Shown here one piece after another: positions 9,048-16,861 of a stretch of DNA of 64,000 nucleotides; positions within the stretch are counted from its first letter, which is position 1, and each line of letters begins with the position of its first letter. The DNA lies in NCBI RefSeq assembly GCF_014397025.1, contig NZ_JACJUO010000001.1, forward strand, positions 1,164,501 through 1,228,500, read 5' to 3'. The notes below the pieces were generated by a model. That model was not told the origin of the DNA, made no database searches, and was given only the letters and a program-made list of their open reading frames with translations. The DNA is from Ochrobactrum sp. Marseille-Q0166 (GTDB taxonomy: Bacteria; Pseudomonadota; Alphaproteobacteria; Rhizobiales; Rhizobiaceae). The position numbers and the translations under genes are program-made.

Positions 9048-9134
9048 TCACGGAATAACGCCTGCTATCAACGCTGCAACAAATGCAAATGCTGCACAGA
9101 TCATGAGGACATTCAAAGATCGCGTAAGTCCCAT
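9048..9134 (-). CDS. Small hydrophobic peptide, 28 residues
   Basis: Short ORF of 28 codons plus stop. It begins MGLTRSLNVLMICAAF and ends VAALIAGVIP; residues 8-27 are almost entirely hydrophobic, enough for one membrane helix with positive residues on the N-side. The start is preceded by AAAAGGAGAC, a near-perfect ribosome-binding site with good spacing, which is the main support. The surrounding 480-base gap between metF and the AEC transporter has no other gene. The function is unknown; single-helix peptides of this size often act as small membrane-protein regulators or stress peptides. Confidence 0.5.
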   Translation of the reverse strand: MGLTRSLNVLMICAAFAFVAALIAGVIP

Positions 9135-9377
9135 TGCTCTGTCTCCTTTTATGCATCCGACGAGGCCGAATGCGCGCTGGTAGAGAGTTGGAATCTAAGC
9201 GCAAAAGGCTTCGAACAAAAGAAGATTTCTTGCTGCAATATACGGTGATCGTGGAAAAAACCTTCTGTTTACCACCTAAGTTGTTGAAATTTTTAACTGT
9301 ATAATTTTGTTCACATTTCATGAAAATGCCACGAAACAGCCAATTTTAAGGTCGGTTTGACACAATCTGGAAGTGTT

Positions 9378-10313
9378 TTATCGGATAAAAGCGAGAAACA
9401 CCGACAGAGTCACGACCGAAATCGTTGTTGAATAGAGGATTACATTCGACGTTATTGCAGCTTCCCGACGATAATGTTCGGCGAGCATAAAAGGTCCGGT
9501 GCCAGCGGGCAACGCAGCGAGCAAGGTCGCGCTTTGTGCCAGATGTGACGGCAGTTTAAACACATAGACTGCAAGCAGCCATGTTGCGAGCGGCATGACA
9601 ATGAGCTTGACCGAAACAAGAAAGGCGATGGCGTTGACGCTTTCGCGCTCAATCTTTCGCGGCTGCGCAAGAAAAAGCCCAAGTGCAACCAGTGCACAGG
9701 GGGAGGCGGCACCGCCCAACATCTTCAGGAAGGTTTCAGCAGGTACAGGAATGGTGAAACCGGTTACAGCCACCAGCATTCCGAAAAATGGTGCGACGAG
9801 CAGCGGATTGCGGATCAGCGAACGCGTAACTTTCCAGCCGAGATGAAGTGGCTTCTTCTCGGTTTGCAGGCCGATCTCAATCAGAACAATGGCAAAAGCA
9901 AAGGTTACACAAACGGTGATGATGATGGTGATGGTGGTTGCAGCGAGAACGCCTGAACCAAATGCAATCATCGAAAGTGGAATCCCCATATAGCCCGTAT
10001 TGGGATAGGCTGCGTTAAGCCCATCGATGGCACTGTCTGCGAGTGGTTGCTTGCCGCGCAGGCGGATAATGAAGGGGAGTGCAAAGGCGATGGCACTACT
10101 GAGCAGAAACACGGCGATGAAGCCCGGTTGCCAAAGCTCGCTACCATGCGTGTTGGCCATGATGTCGAACAGCAGCGCTGGCAGCGCGAGATAGACGACA
10201 AAGCGGTTTAGCTCCGCAATCGCATGGGGGCCCAATATTTTTAGCTTGAACGCGAGCCAGCCTGAGAAGATCAGGGCGAATACGGGCAGGACGACGATCA
10301 GGGTCGAAAGCAT
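9378..10313 (-). CDS. AEC family (auxin efflux carrier) transporter
   Basis: Integral membrane protein of 311 residues with about ten hydrophobic segments in the two-half arrangement of the auxin efflux carrier/Mem_trans family. Typical segments are VYLALPALLFDIMANT near residue 42, the polar NTGYMGIPLSMIAFG near 108, and the C-terminal GTGPFMLAEHY. Bacterial members export or exchange small carboxylates such as malate or malonate; the substrate here cannot be read. It is monocistronic and convergent to metF. The upstream gap to the transglycosylase contains a palindromic element (10391-10437). Confidence 0.88.
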   Translation of the reverse strand: MLSTLIVVLPVFALIFSGWLAFKLKILGPHAIAELNRFVVYLALPALLFDIMANTHGSELWQPGFIAVFLLSSAIAFALPFIIRLRGKQPLADSAIDGLNAAYPNTGYMGIPLSMIAFGSGVLAATTITIIITVCVTFAFAIVLIEIGLQTEKKPLHLGWKVTRSLIRNPLLVAPFFGMLVAVTGFTIPVPAETFLKMLGGAASPCALVALGLFLAQPRKIERESVNAIAFLVSVKLIVMPLATWLLAVYVFKLPSHLAQSATLLAALPAGTGPFMLAEHYRREAAITSNVILYSTTISVVTLSVFLAFIR

Positions 10314-10390
10314 GGCGAGATCACTTGCAACGAGAGAGCGGTACCAACTAATCCGGCATCATTGAAACCACTCTATCTATTTGTTTTTAC

Positions 10391-10437
10391 GCATTTCCAG
10401 ACGCAAAATCGGGTCTCACTTTTGCTGGAAATACTCT
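10391..10437. repeat. Rhizobiales-type palindromic intergenic element
   Basis: GCATTTCCAG (10391-10400) pairs with CTGGAAATAC (10425-10434), and the centre CAAAATCGGGTCTCACTTTTG follows the pattern of a palindrome common between genes in Brucella, Ochrobactrum and rhizobia (core like GAAAACCGTTTCACACTTTTC). A relative lies at 45681-45731 and a more diverged one at 11762-11810. Family assignment is by eye. Confidence 0.55.
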
Positions 10438-10441
10438 CATA

Positions 10442-10471
10442 CTAAAAAGGCGCGGGTTAATCCGCGCCTTT
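10442..10471 (-). terminator. Intrinsic terminator of the MltB-type gene
   Basis: On the minus strand AAGGCGCGG and CCGCGCCTT form a nine-base stem around a six-base loop, followed by TTTTTAGT. It lies 14 bases after the stop of the leftward transglycosylase gene. Confidence 0.85.
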
Positions 10472-10484
10472 AATTTCTTCTCCG

Positions 10485-11708
10485 TCAGAGCTTTTCAAGC
10501 AGCTCTGGAGTTGGCCAGGAATCAGCGGGCATTCCAAGACGCAGTTGTTCGGTGCGGACTGCGTCGCGGGTCAGTATGCCGAAGACGCCATCAATCTTGC
10601 CCATATCATAGCCACGAGCCTGAAGCTTGGTCTGTAGCTCCTTCATCTGTTCCTGCGTCAAACCCTGATCAGGATTGCCGGGATTGAAGGCTGGAGCTCC
10701 TGCGAGGCGTGTGGCGAAATAAGCAGCGGTTGTCGCATAAACAATCGACTTGTTCCATTCCACGAAAACATCGAAGTTTGCATAAGACAGGAATGCTGGT
10801 CCCTTGCGGCCCAGCGGCAGCAGCAGCGATGCATCACCATTATCAGGGCCAAGCGGTCCATTGAGACCGACAACCCCCTGTTCGGCCCACCAGGAATGCG
10901 GTTTGCGATTGGTTCGGATGGATTCTTCCCATGGAAGGTCTTTGGTGATGCGCACTTCTTCGAGCCAAGGCTCGCCACGCTTCCAGCCGAGTTCGGAAAT
11001 CATGCGGCCTGCAGTCATCATCGCGTCGGGCACGCTGTTCTTGAGGTCGACCTTGCCGTCTCCGTCGCCGTCAACGCCGCGCTCAAGATAATCTTTCGGC
11101 AGAAGCTGCATCATGCCGATTTCGCCAGCCCATGCGCCTGTGGTTGCCGCATCGACAACACCGGTATCGAAAAGTTTGAGAAGGGCAATCAACTGCGGAC
11201 GGAAGAGCTCTGGGCGGCGGCAGTCGTAGGAAAGTGTCACAAGCGCGTTCAGCGTATCGAAATCACCCTGAATGGCGCCGTAATCGGTTTCCAGCCCCCA
11301 GAAGGCAGCAAGCACCGGACCCGGTACGCCGTAAGTGTCTTCCACCTTCTTGAACACGTCGGCATATTTGACGAGGTTGCTCTGGCCGTTCTTCAGCCGC
11401 GCTTCGGAAATCAGGCGCTTGGAGAATTCGGTGAATGTCAGGTTGAAGACCGTCTGTTTGCGGTCGCGGTCGAGAACTTTCTGCTCAAGCGAGGCCTTGT
11501 GCAGTTCCGCAATGCCCTTTTCACCTACGCCTGCTTCGCGTGCTTCCTTGGTCAGATTATCCATCCACTGACCGTAATCGATCTCGCATTCCGGTTTGGG
11601 CAGATTGGCCGCGTTGGTTGCGGCATCGGGACCCGGAGAGGCGAGAGCGGGAGAAATTGCAGTTGATGCCAGTAAAGCGGCAACCATCACTGAAGCGATA
11701 AGTTTCAT
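10485..11708 (-). CDS. Lytic murein transglycosylase, MltB/SLT_2 family with peptidoglycan-binding domain
   Basis: Exported muralytic enzyme of 407 residues that cleaves the MurNAc-GlcNAc bond to give 1,6-anhydro ends. A Sec signal peptide (MKLIASVMVAALLASTA, cleavage around ALA-SP) lacks a lipobox, so the protein is periplasmic. The SLT_2 domain spans about 40-335, with the catalytic Glu in AAFWGLETDYGAIQGDF, then LVTLSYDCRRPELFRPQL and GAWAGEIGMMQLLPKDY. A PG_binding_1 domain covers about 350-407 (LQTKLQARGYDMGKIDGVFG). It is the first of four wall-degrading enzymes in about 6 kb. Confident at family level. Confidence 0.93.
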   Translation of the reverse strand: MKLIASVMVAALLASTAISPALASPGPDAATNAANLPKPECEIDYGQWMDNLTKEAREAGVGEKGIAELHKASLEQKVLDRDRKQTVFNLTFTEFSKRLISEARLKNGQSNLVKYADVFKKVEDTYGVPGPVLAAFWGLETDYGAIQGDFDTLNALVTLSYDCRRPELFRPQLIALLKLFDTGVVDAATTGAWAGEIGMMQLLPKDYLERGVDGDGDGKVDLKNSVPDAMMTAGRMISELGWKRGEPWLEEVRITKDLPWEESIRTNRKPHSWWAEQGVVGLNGPLGPDNGDASLLLPLGRKGPAFLSYANFDVFVEWNKSIVYATTAAYFATRLAGAPAFNPGNPDQGLTQEQMKELQTKLQARGYDMGKIDGVFGILTRDAVRTEQLRLGMPADSWPTPELLEKL

Positions 11709-11761
11709 CGAGAGAACTCACAATTAAAAGAGAAAGAACTTCTCCATTTATTTTTCAAGCT

Positions 11762-11810
11762 AAAGCATCGGCTCAAAAACCGAAATCGATTTTTGGAAAG
11801 TTCGATGCTT
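11762..11810. repeat. Palindromic intergenic element
   Basis: AAGCATCG (11763-11770) pairs with CGATGCTT (11803-11810), with an inner CAAAAACCG/TTTTTGG pairing. Placement and layout resemble the element at 10391. It is in the spacer between two leftward wall-hydrolase genes. Confidence 0.45.
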
Positions 11811-11925
11811 GGCTCAAGAGTAGAGAGCGTCCTTTGTGTGTCCAACCGGACGCACAACGATCTAGTGCCCCATCACGTCATGGAAATGAAGCAAAACTTA
11901 GCGTGAGTTGTCATTTGATGCAGAG

Positions 11926-12759
11926 TTAGCGGACCTTGTTGCTTTCCAGCCACTTTTTCCAGGCGCTGGCACTGCCCGCAAACACATTGATGTCTGCGTC
12001 GCCTTTGATGCCCGGAATAGTGCCCGTACCTGTATATTGCCAGAAGGTCCACGGATGCGGCCCATATTTCTCTGTCGGATGACCCGCCGTGGATCGCAGC
12101 CAGAACGGATATTCACGCATCTGGTTGAGGTCATTTTCATCAAAGAAATCGACCGTGGTGTAGATGATAGGTCGTTTGCCATAATGCTTTTCGACCGCAT
12201 CAAGGAAAATCTTCATCTCCTTGCGTACTACGACAGCATTTGGCCTCAGCTTACAACTTGGCGAATGTGCATTCCATTCCATATCGAGGACAGGAGGCAG
12301 CGCGTTCGGATCGCGCGGGACATTCTGAATGTACCAGCGAGCCTGCTCAATCGCCGGGCGGCAGAAATAATAGAAGTGATAGGCGCTGCGCGGAATGCCA
12401 GCCTGTTTTGCACCGTTCCAATGTTCTGTGAAACGATCATCGAAACGGTCGCCGCCTTCTGTTGCCTTGATGAAGACAAACGAAATGCCGCTGCGGCGTA
12501 CCGCATTCCAGTCAACATCGACCTGATATTTTGAAACATCCGTTCCATGGATTGGGTAATGCCATGGTGTGCGACCTGTCCATTCAAACGGTTTTCGATC
12601 GCCGAACCGCGGTGCGTTGACGGCTCCTGTCGGGCGCGCCATCTGCTGCATCGAATTGCCAGACTTTTTAACATCGGCGAAATCGTAGTCGACTGTGGTG
12701 CAGCCGGCCAGAAGTATCATGCCAAGGGCTAGAATGCTGCGGTTGGCCATACGTTTCAT
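11926..12759 (-). CDS. GH25 muramidase, lipoprotein
   Basis: Glycoside hydrolase family 25 (Lyz-like) of 277 residues. The N-terminus ends in the lipobox LLAGC near residue 19, so it should be lipidated and membrane-anchored. The catalytic domain begins with GTDVSKYQVDVDWNAV near 72 and continues with FVFIKATEGGDRFDDRF, AYHFYYFCRP and the catalytic acid pair in VLDMEWNAH near 159. It ends with the TFWQYTGTGTIPGI motif. The family cleaves beta-1,4 MurNAc-GlcNAc bonds. The next gene in the same direction is the MltB-type enzyme, separated by a palindromic element, so they are probably separate transcripts. ATGs at codons 1 and 4 are both possible. Confidence 0.9.
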   Translation of the reverse strand: MKRMANRSILALGMILLAGCTTVDYDFADVKKSGNSMQQMARPTGAVNAPRFGDRKPFEWTGRTPWHYPIHGTDVSKYQVDVDWNAVRRSGISFVFIKATEGGDRFDDRFTEHWNGAKQAGIPRSAYHFYYFCRPAIEQARWYIQNVPRDPNALPPVLDMEWNAHSPSCKLRPNAVVVRKEMKIFLDAVEKHYGKRPIIYTTVDFFDENDLNQMREYPFWLRSTAGHPTEKYGPHPWTFWQYTGTGTIPGIKGDADINVFAGSASAWKKWLESNKVR

Positions 12760-12875
12760 ACAGAGGTTCCGGTGTCGCGAATCAATTTCAACAAGAATTA
12801 CGCGATCCCGGTGCTGACGTCATCAGCTGGAGTGCAAGGTTTGCGGGAAATAAATTGGGTGAAAACAGTTGGCAT

Positions 12876-13004
12876 TTATCCAGCGCGGATGGTTACGATA
12901 GGATGGCCAGGCTGAATGTTCAGCGCCACCATGTGGACTTTCATATCTTCCTGCATCACCTGTGCGCATCTCGGATTGCGGGCCGTATCGTGCAAGATGC
13001 GCAC
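12876..13004 (-). CDS. Possible small protein, 42 residues
   Basis: GTG-started ORF, opening MRILHDTARNPRCAQVMQED and ending with a hydrophobic-proline segment QPGHPIVTIRAG. GGAG lies eight bases before the GTG. A further in-frame GTG at 13034 would give 52 residues but has no ribosome-binding site. I recognise no family. It lies just upstream of, and in the same direction as, the GH25 gene, in a region that otherwise looks non-coding; it may be spurious. Confidence 0.3.
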   Translation of the reverse strand: MRILHDTARNPRCAQVMQEDMKVHMVALNIQPGHPIVTIRAG

Positions 13005-13212
13005 CTTAAAATCTCCAATTGACAGAGATGTCACGGCAGTTTTGTGCAAAAATCATGCTTAAAACTTTGTTATTATGGCGCTTTGTTACGAGCGGTAAGA
13101 CTAATTGAGAGAACCTTTCCACGAGCTCGCCGTTTTTGGTTGTGACGTTGGCATCGTCGAAAAGCTTCGCTGGGGACTAAAGAGCGATGTGGCGACTGTC
13201 TTCGTAGGTGAT

Positions 13213-13231
13213 TGATCGGATAGACCGATCA
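13213..13231. promoter_or_regulatory. Inverted repeat, possible operator
   Basis: Perfect 7-bp dyad TGATCGG/CCGATCA with a five-base spacer, 69 bases before the small lipoprotein start. The cognate regulator is unknown. Confidence 0.4.
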
Positions 13232-13299
13232 CACACGGAAAACCAAAGCAGCGTTGGCTAAATCCCCGCAGCGCTGATTTTTAGGGAAGGAGAGCCATT

Positions 13300-13518
13300 A
13301 TGAAAAAGTTTCTGGTAAGTGCGGTTGCTGCCGTATCGTTGCTCGGACTGGCAGCCTGCAGCGACAATTCGAAGGATGCGAATAAGGCGTCTGAATCTCC
13401 ACCGCCAGCAGCAGCCCCGGCACCTGCATCACCGTCTACCAATGACACTACCACAACGCCGTCAACACCTGCTCCAGCACCAGCTACACCGGGGACAGGT
13501 ACACCTCCGGCAAACTAA
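13300..13518 (+). CDS. Small proline/threonine-rich lipoprotein
   Basis: 72-residue exported lipoprotein. MKKFLVSAVAAVSLLGLAAC is a clear type II signal peptide with lipobox LAAC at 17-20. The mature part is a short charged segment followed by about 40 residues of Pro, Ala, Thr and Ser, an unstructured, wall-spanning composition. Start ATG with GGAAGGAGA seven bases upstream. No domain is recognised. The neighbour downstream is a second lipoprotein, and wall hydrolases surround both, so a role in the envelope is likely, but the exact function is unknown. Confidence 0.8.
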   Translation: MKKFLVSAVAAVSLLGLAACSDNSKDANKASESPPPAAAPAPASPSTNDTTTTPSTPAPAPATPGTGTPPAN

Positions 13519-13619
13519 CTCTGAGTTAGTAAGTTATTAATGCCGGTGATATTTACTGGCGATCTGATAATGGCGGTCCGCTTTGCAGGCCGCCATTTGC
13601 CCCGAAAGGAGCAGAATTA

Positions 13620-14054
13620 ATGATCCATTCTTCGATTATTGAAAACAAAGATGAAGTTACTGCGTTTTCTCGGTTCAAACGCAGGCTCTCTTCGGTTATG
13701 GCTTTTGCCATGAGCCGTAATTTTCTGTTTCTGATTTCCGCTGTTGTTCTGTTAGCCCTTGCCGCTTGCGGCAGAGGAGAGGACGAACAGGCCGCTGCTC
13801 CGGTTCAGACAGAGCAAACAACGTCGACCCCTGTTCAAGAAGAGCAGACTGGCCCTGATCTTATCAAGGCAATGCAAGATAATTCCGGCGTCCTGACGCC
13901 TGAGCAGCAGGCCGCAGCCGTTGAACGCGCACGTAAAAATGCTGAAGCTGCCGCGAAATCCGTTGGACAGAATGAACAACAAGCACAGGCTGCCGGTGAT
14001 GCTGCGGCAAGTGCTGCACAGCAGTCATTTGCGACCCGTCAGATCACGCAATAA
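13620..14054 (+). CDS. Lipoprotein with extended N-terminus and Ala/Gln-rich helix
   Basis: 144 residues. A positively charged, unusually long n-region of about 32 residues precedes the hydrophobic stretch FLFLISAVVLLALAAC, whose lipobox LAAC ends near residue 50. The mature part has an acidic/Gln-rich linker, then LTPEQQAAAVERARKNAEAAAKSV and an Ala/Gln-rich tail that is probably helical. The ATG at 13620 has AAGGAG eight bases upstream; internal Mets at codons 27 and 31 would give a conventional signal peptide and are alternative starts. The function is unknown. It lies 100 bases downstream of the other small lipoprotein gene. Confidence 0.75.
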   Translation: MIHSSIIENKDEVTAFSRFKRRLSSVMAFAMSRNFLFLISAVVLLALAACGRGEDEQAAAPVQTEQTTSTPVQEEQTGPDLIKAMQDNSGVLTPEQQAAAVERARKNAEAAAKSVGQNEQQAQAAGDAAASAAQQSFATRQITQ

Positions 14055-14154
14055 TTGTCTTCATAGACGATGGTATTTTTCTAAATAATTGTTTTTTCGC
14101 CCATTGTCGTGAGTTGTTGTTTCCAGCCTTTGCGGAATTCTATAGAAATGATTC

Positions 14155-14865
14155 ATGTCGATTTGGGTTCAAATTGGTGAATTCTTCACCTCGGTTACGC
14201 TTAACGCTATTTCAAGCGTGATTGAAGCTGTACGAACGGTTTTTGAAGGCGATGCGGATACGCGCAGACGTGTCGCTTTTTCCATCGCGATGATCGCGCT
14301 TTCGGCAAAAATGGCCAAAGCCGATGGTGTTGTTACTCAGGACGAGTTCCGGGCGTTTCAAAATATTTTTTCTGTTCCACCAGAAGAACATGCTCATGTC
14401 GTTCGGCTCTATAATCTAGCCCAGCAGGACGTCGCAGGTTACGAAAGCTATGCGCGTCAGCTTGCGGGCCTCTGTCGTGAAGGCGATGATAATTGCCATC
14501 TGCTCGAAGATATTCTTGACGGTTTATTTCATATCGCAACCGCCGACGGCTATGTGCATGAAAAGGAAATGGCGTTCCTTTCAAGCGTTGCCGAAATCTT
14601 CGGTTTTGATGAAGAAGGTTTCGAGCGCATTGCCCTTCGTCACGTCAATCATGGTGAGGGTGATCCTTATGCCATTCTCGGACTGACGCGCGGCGTTTCG
14701 TTTGAAGACGCGCGCAAGCGCTATCGTGCTCTGGTGAAAGAACATCACCCCGACCGGCTTGTTGCGGAAGGTCTTCCGCTGGAATTTATCAAGATTGCAA
14801 ATACCCGCCTTGCTGCCATCAATGCGGCCTGGGCAAGCGTAGAAAAACAGTTGGAAGCCGCATGA
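14155..14865 (+). CDS. DjlA-like co-chaperone (TerB plus J domain)
   Basis: 236 residues in two domains. Residues about 30-155 form a TerB/DjlA N-terminal helical domain (MIALSAKMAKADGVVTQDEF, and ATADGYVHEKEMAFL). Residues about 168-232 form a J domain with DPYAILGLTRGVSFEDARKRY and the HPD motif in VKEHHPDRL that stimulates DnaK ATPase. E. coli DjlA has an N-terminal membrane anchor; here the first 30 residues are only moderately hydrophobic, so anchoring is uncertain. It overlaps the amidase gene by four bases (ATGA), implying coupled translation, so it may assist envelope protein quality control. Confidence 0.88.
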   Translation: MSIWVQIGEFFTSVTLNAISSVIEAVRTVFEGDADTRRRVAFSIAMIALSAKMAKADGVVTQDEFRAFQNIFSVPPEEHAHVVRLYNLAQQDVAGYESYARQLAGLCREGDDNCHLLEDILDGLFHIATADGYVHEKEMAFLSSVAEIFGFDEEGFERIALRHVNHGEGDPYAILGLTRGVSFEDARKRYRALVKEHHPDRLVAEGLPLEFIKIANTRLAAINAAWASVEKQLEAA

Positions 14866-15668
14866 GCAGCGTAGACGTATCAGAAGCCGAATTACTCGCA
14901 GCACTTACTTTGGATGAGCCGGACTACCCAGCAGCCTCGATTGATGCGTCGCCAAACTTCGGCATTCGTAAGGATGGCAAGACACCGACCTACCTGATCC
15001 TGCATTATACGGGCCTTGCGACCGCTCAGGAGGCTCTCGACGTTCTCAAGTCGCCTGAGATGGAAGTGTCTGCACATTATCTGGTTCATGAAGATGGGCG
15101 TGTCGTGCAGATGGTGTCTGAAAAGGCGCGCGCATGGCACGCAGGAAAGAGCTTCTGGAAGGGTGAAACCGATATCAATTCGGCATCAATCGGGATCGAG
15201 ATCGTCAATCCCGGAGAGCTGGAAAACTATCCACCTTTCGCCGACCGGCAGATTGATGCCGTTATCGCGCTTTGCCGGAGCATTTGTGAGCGATATGAAA
15301 TCCGCCCGGAAAATGTTCTTGCACATTCAGACATAGCGCCTGACCGCAAGACCGATCCGGGGCACAATTTCCCCTGGAAGCGGTTGCATGAGGCAGGGAT
15401 AGCCCATCACATTGAACCGACGGCCATCCGTGGTGGACGCTTTCTCGCGCGTGGCGAGCAAGGGCAACCCGTCGAGGCTTTGCAATCCATGCTTGCTCTT
15501 TATGGCTACAAAATCGAGATCAACGGCGTGTATGATGAGGCCACCGAGACCGTGATTAAGGCGTTTCAGCGGCATTTTCGGACACAAAATGTGGATGGTG
15601 TTGCGGATGTATCTACTATAGATACCCTATACCGGCTGATTTTTTCCCTACAAAATGTTACCGCTTAA
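14862..15668 (+). CDS. N-acetylmuramoyl-L-alanine amidase with peptidoglycan-binding domain
   Basis: Amidase_2 (AmpD/AmiD-like) zinc enzyme, 268 residues. Zinc ligands are visible in LILHYTGLATAQEAL near residue 46 and AHSDIAPDRKTDPGHNFPW near 150-168; the middle part contains AWHAGKSFWKGETDINSASIGIEIVN. A PG_binding_1 domain follows at about 200-262 (VEALQSMLALYGYKIEINGVYD). The enzyme cuts the amide between MurNAc and the stem peptide. No signal peptide is visible, so it may act on recycled muropeptides in the cytoplasm, although the wall-binding domain argues for export by another route. It is translationally coupled to the DjlA-like gene. Confidence 0.92.
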   Translation: MSSVDVSEAELLAALTLDEPDYPAASIDASPNFGIRKDGKTPTYLILHYTGLATAQEALDVLKSPEMEVSAHYLVHEDGRVVQMVSEKARAWHAGKSFWKGETDINSASIGIEIVNPGELENYPPFADRQIDAVIALCRSICERYEIRPENVLAHSDIAPDRKTDPGHNFPWKRLHEAGIAHHIEPTAIRGGRFLARGEQGQPVEALQSMLALYGYKIEINGVYDEATETVIKAFQRHFRTQNVDGVADVSTIDTLYRLIFSLQNVTA

Positions 15669-15990
15669 GGGTGAGATTCCATGCTTAAGCGTGAGCGCTT
15701 GCTCCTTCATATTTCTGTAGTAATTTCATCAAATTAGATCGATTACATCTCTTGGCGAAGGTGTTTTTCCACCATGGCGTGCTTCACGAAATGTGACAGC
15801 CCTTATTACAACCTGTAAGACTATTTTACTTCCTCAACCAATCTTCGGCTGCATTTCCCCAGCAAATGATCTGCCATTCCCAGCGACGACGGGCGGGTTT
15901 AGGCCAGTCATGCGGGATCATAATTCAAACGGCTCTGCTGCCCCCAAGATCAGCATAGCCCCATAAAAAAACGATCCAAGACGGTAGGTT
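15669..15990. other. Intergenic region, promoter of SLT gene
   Basis: 322 bases with no credible ORF. It should contain the promoter of the SLT transglycosylase, whose ribosome-binding site is a weak TAGG at 15985-15988. No clear terminator of the amidase operon was seen. Confidence 0.5.
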
Positions 15991-16662
15991 ATGAAAGTAA
16001 AATTTGTTGTTGTATGCGCCCTCATTGGCGCCATGAGTTCTTTTGGCCTTAATTCTGCAATGAGTGCGCCAGTCAACGAACCAACGAATCTGGCGGATCT
16101 TCTGAAGGCGCGTTCCCAGAACAAGGCTGCTGAAACCAACAAGTCTGAACAGTCATCACGCTCAGCCCAGACAGAACGCAAGCAAACCGCGAAGAAGGCT
16201 TCGGTCATCACAAAGCGCGCCGCACCAACGGAAAAGAGCGCGAAGCGGTCCAAGTCCCGCGTTGAGACATCAAAGGTCGTGAAGAGCGGCACCGGCTACT
16301 CCCAGATCATAAATCGTTATGCAGCAACCTACGGCGTGCCTTCTTCGCTGGCCCATGCGGTTGTCCGTCACGAAAGCAATTTCCAGCCAAATGTTCGCGG
16401 CAAGGCCGGTGAAATTGGCCTCATGCAGATCAAGCTTTCGACAGCGCGCAGCCTCGGTTATTCCGGCTCTGCCAAGGGACTTTATGAGCCTTCCACCAAC
16501 ATTCAGTTCGGTATGAAATACCTTGCCATGGCACAGAAGCTTGGCGGTGGTAGCACCTGCGGCACGATCCTCAAGTATAATGCTGGCCATGGTGCAAAGC
16601 GCATGAATCCAACCTCTGCAAAATATTGCAGTTCGGTTAAGGCCTACATGGCTGGCCTCTAA
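15991..16662 (+). CDS. Lytic transglycosylase, SLT family 1
   Basis: Exported muralytic enzyme, 223 residues. The N-terminus (MKVKFVVVCALIGAMSSFG, cleavage near MSA-PV) is a signal peptide. A Lys/Ser/Ala-rich linker of about 70 residues leads to a compact SLT domain at about 108-220. The domain has the catalytic Glu in VVRHESNFQPNV, then GKAGEIGLMQIKLSTARSLGY, NIQFGMKYLAM and LKYNAGHGAKRM. It cleaves peptidoglycan glycan strands; small SLT proteins of this kind are housekeeping in Rhizobiales or assist secretion systems, but no secretion genes are near. A strong terminator follows at 16765. Confidence 0.92.
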   Translation: MKVKFVVVCALIGAMSSFGLNSAMSAPVNEPTNLADLLKARSQNKAAETNKSEQSSRSAQTERKQTAKKASVITKRAAPTEKSAKRSKSRVETSKVVKSGTGYSQIINRYAATYGVPSSLAHAVVRHESNFQPNVRGKAGEIGLMQIKLSTARSLGYSGSAKGLYEPSTNIQFGMKYLAMAQKLGGGSTCGTILKYNAGHGAKRMNPTSAKYCSSVKAYMAGL

Positions 16663-16764
16663 TATTTGTTGTGACGCCTATCCTGAAAGCTGTTTCGCTT
16701 TTTCAGGATGTGCTCTGGGTTTATGTTGTCGGTTGCGTAGTGTTCCAAACCGATGGCGTGAACG

Positions 16765-16797
16765 AAAAGCCGGCAGCGGTTTCGCTGCCGGCTTTTC
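16765..16797 (+). terminator. Intrinsic terminator of the SLT gene
   Basis: Fourteen-base stem AAAAGCCGGCAGCG/CGCTGCCGGCTTTT on a GTTT loop. A weaker hairpin, TCCTGAAA/TTTCAGGA, lies upstream at 16680-16707. Confidence 0.85.
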
Positions 16798-16847
16798 CGT
16801 TGTGTATAGATTTTTTCAAAACACGGTTCCTACTTGGCTTGATCGTG

Positions 16848-16855
16848 TTATATAC
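16848..16855 (+). promoter_or_regulatory. Probable -10 region of rnpB
   Basis: TTATATAC lies seven bases before the first base of the P1 helix, a suitable position for a -10 element. The -35 is less clear; TTCCTA or TTGGCT upstream are candidates. Confidence 0.45.
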
Positions 16856-16861
16856 GCGCCC

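Larger units (their letters stand above)
12760..13299. other. Intergenic region before the small lipoprotein gene
   Basis: 540 bases between divergent genes. It holds a possible 42-residue leftward ORF (12876-13004) and, further right, the dyad TGATCGG-ATAGA-CCGATCA at 13213-13231. A second weak inverted repeat, CAGCG/CGCTG, lies around 13250-13278. The lipoprotein ribosome-binding site AAGGAGA is at 13286-13292. Confidence 0.55.

Noticed and set aside
10896..11666. 256-codon plus-strand ORF across the MltB-type gene
   Set aside because: Antisense shadow; the minus-strand frame has a signal peptide, catalytic motifs and a terminator.
11908..12534. 208-codon plus-strand ORF across the GH25 gene
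   Set aside because: Antisense shadow of the GH25 muramidase.
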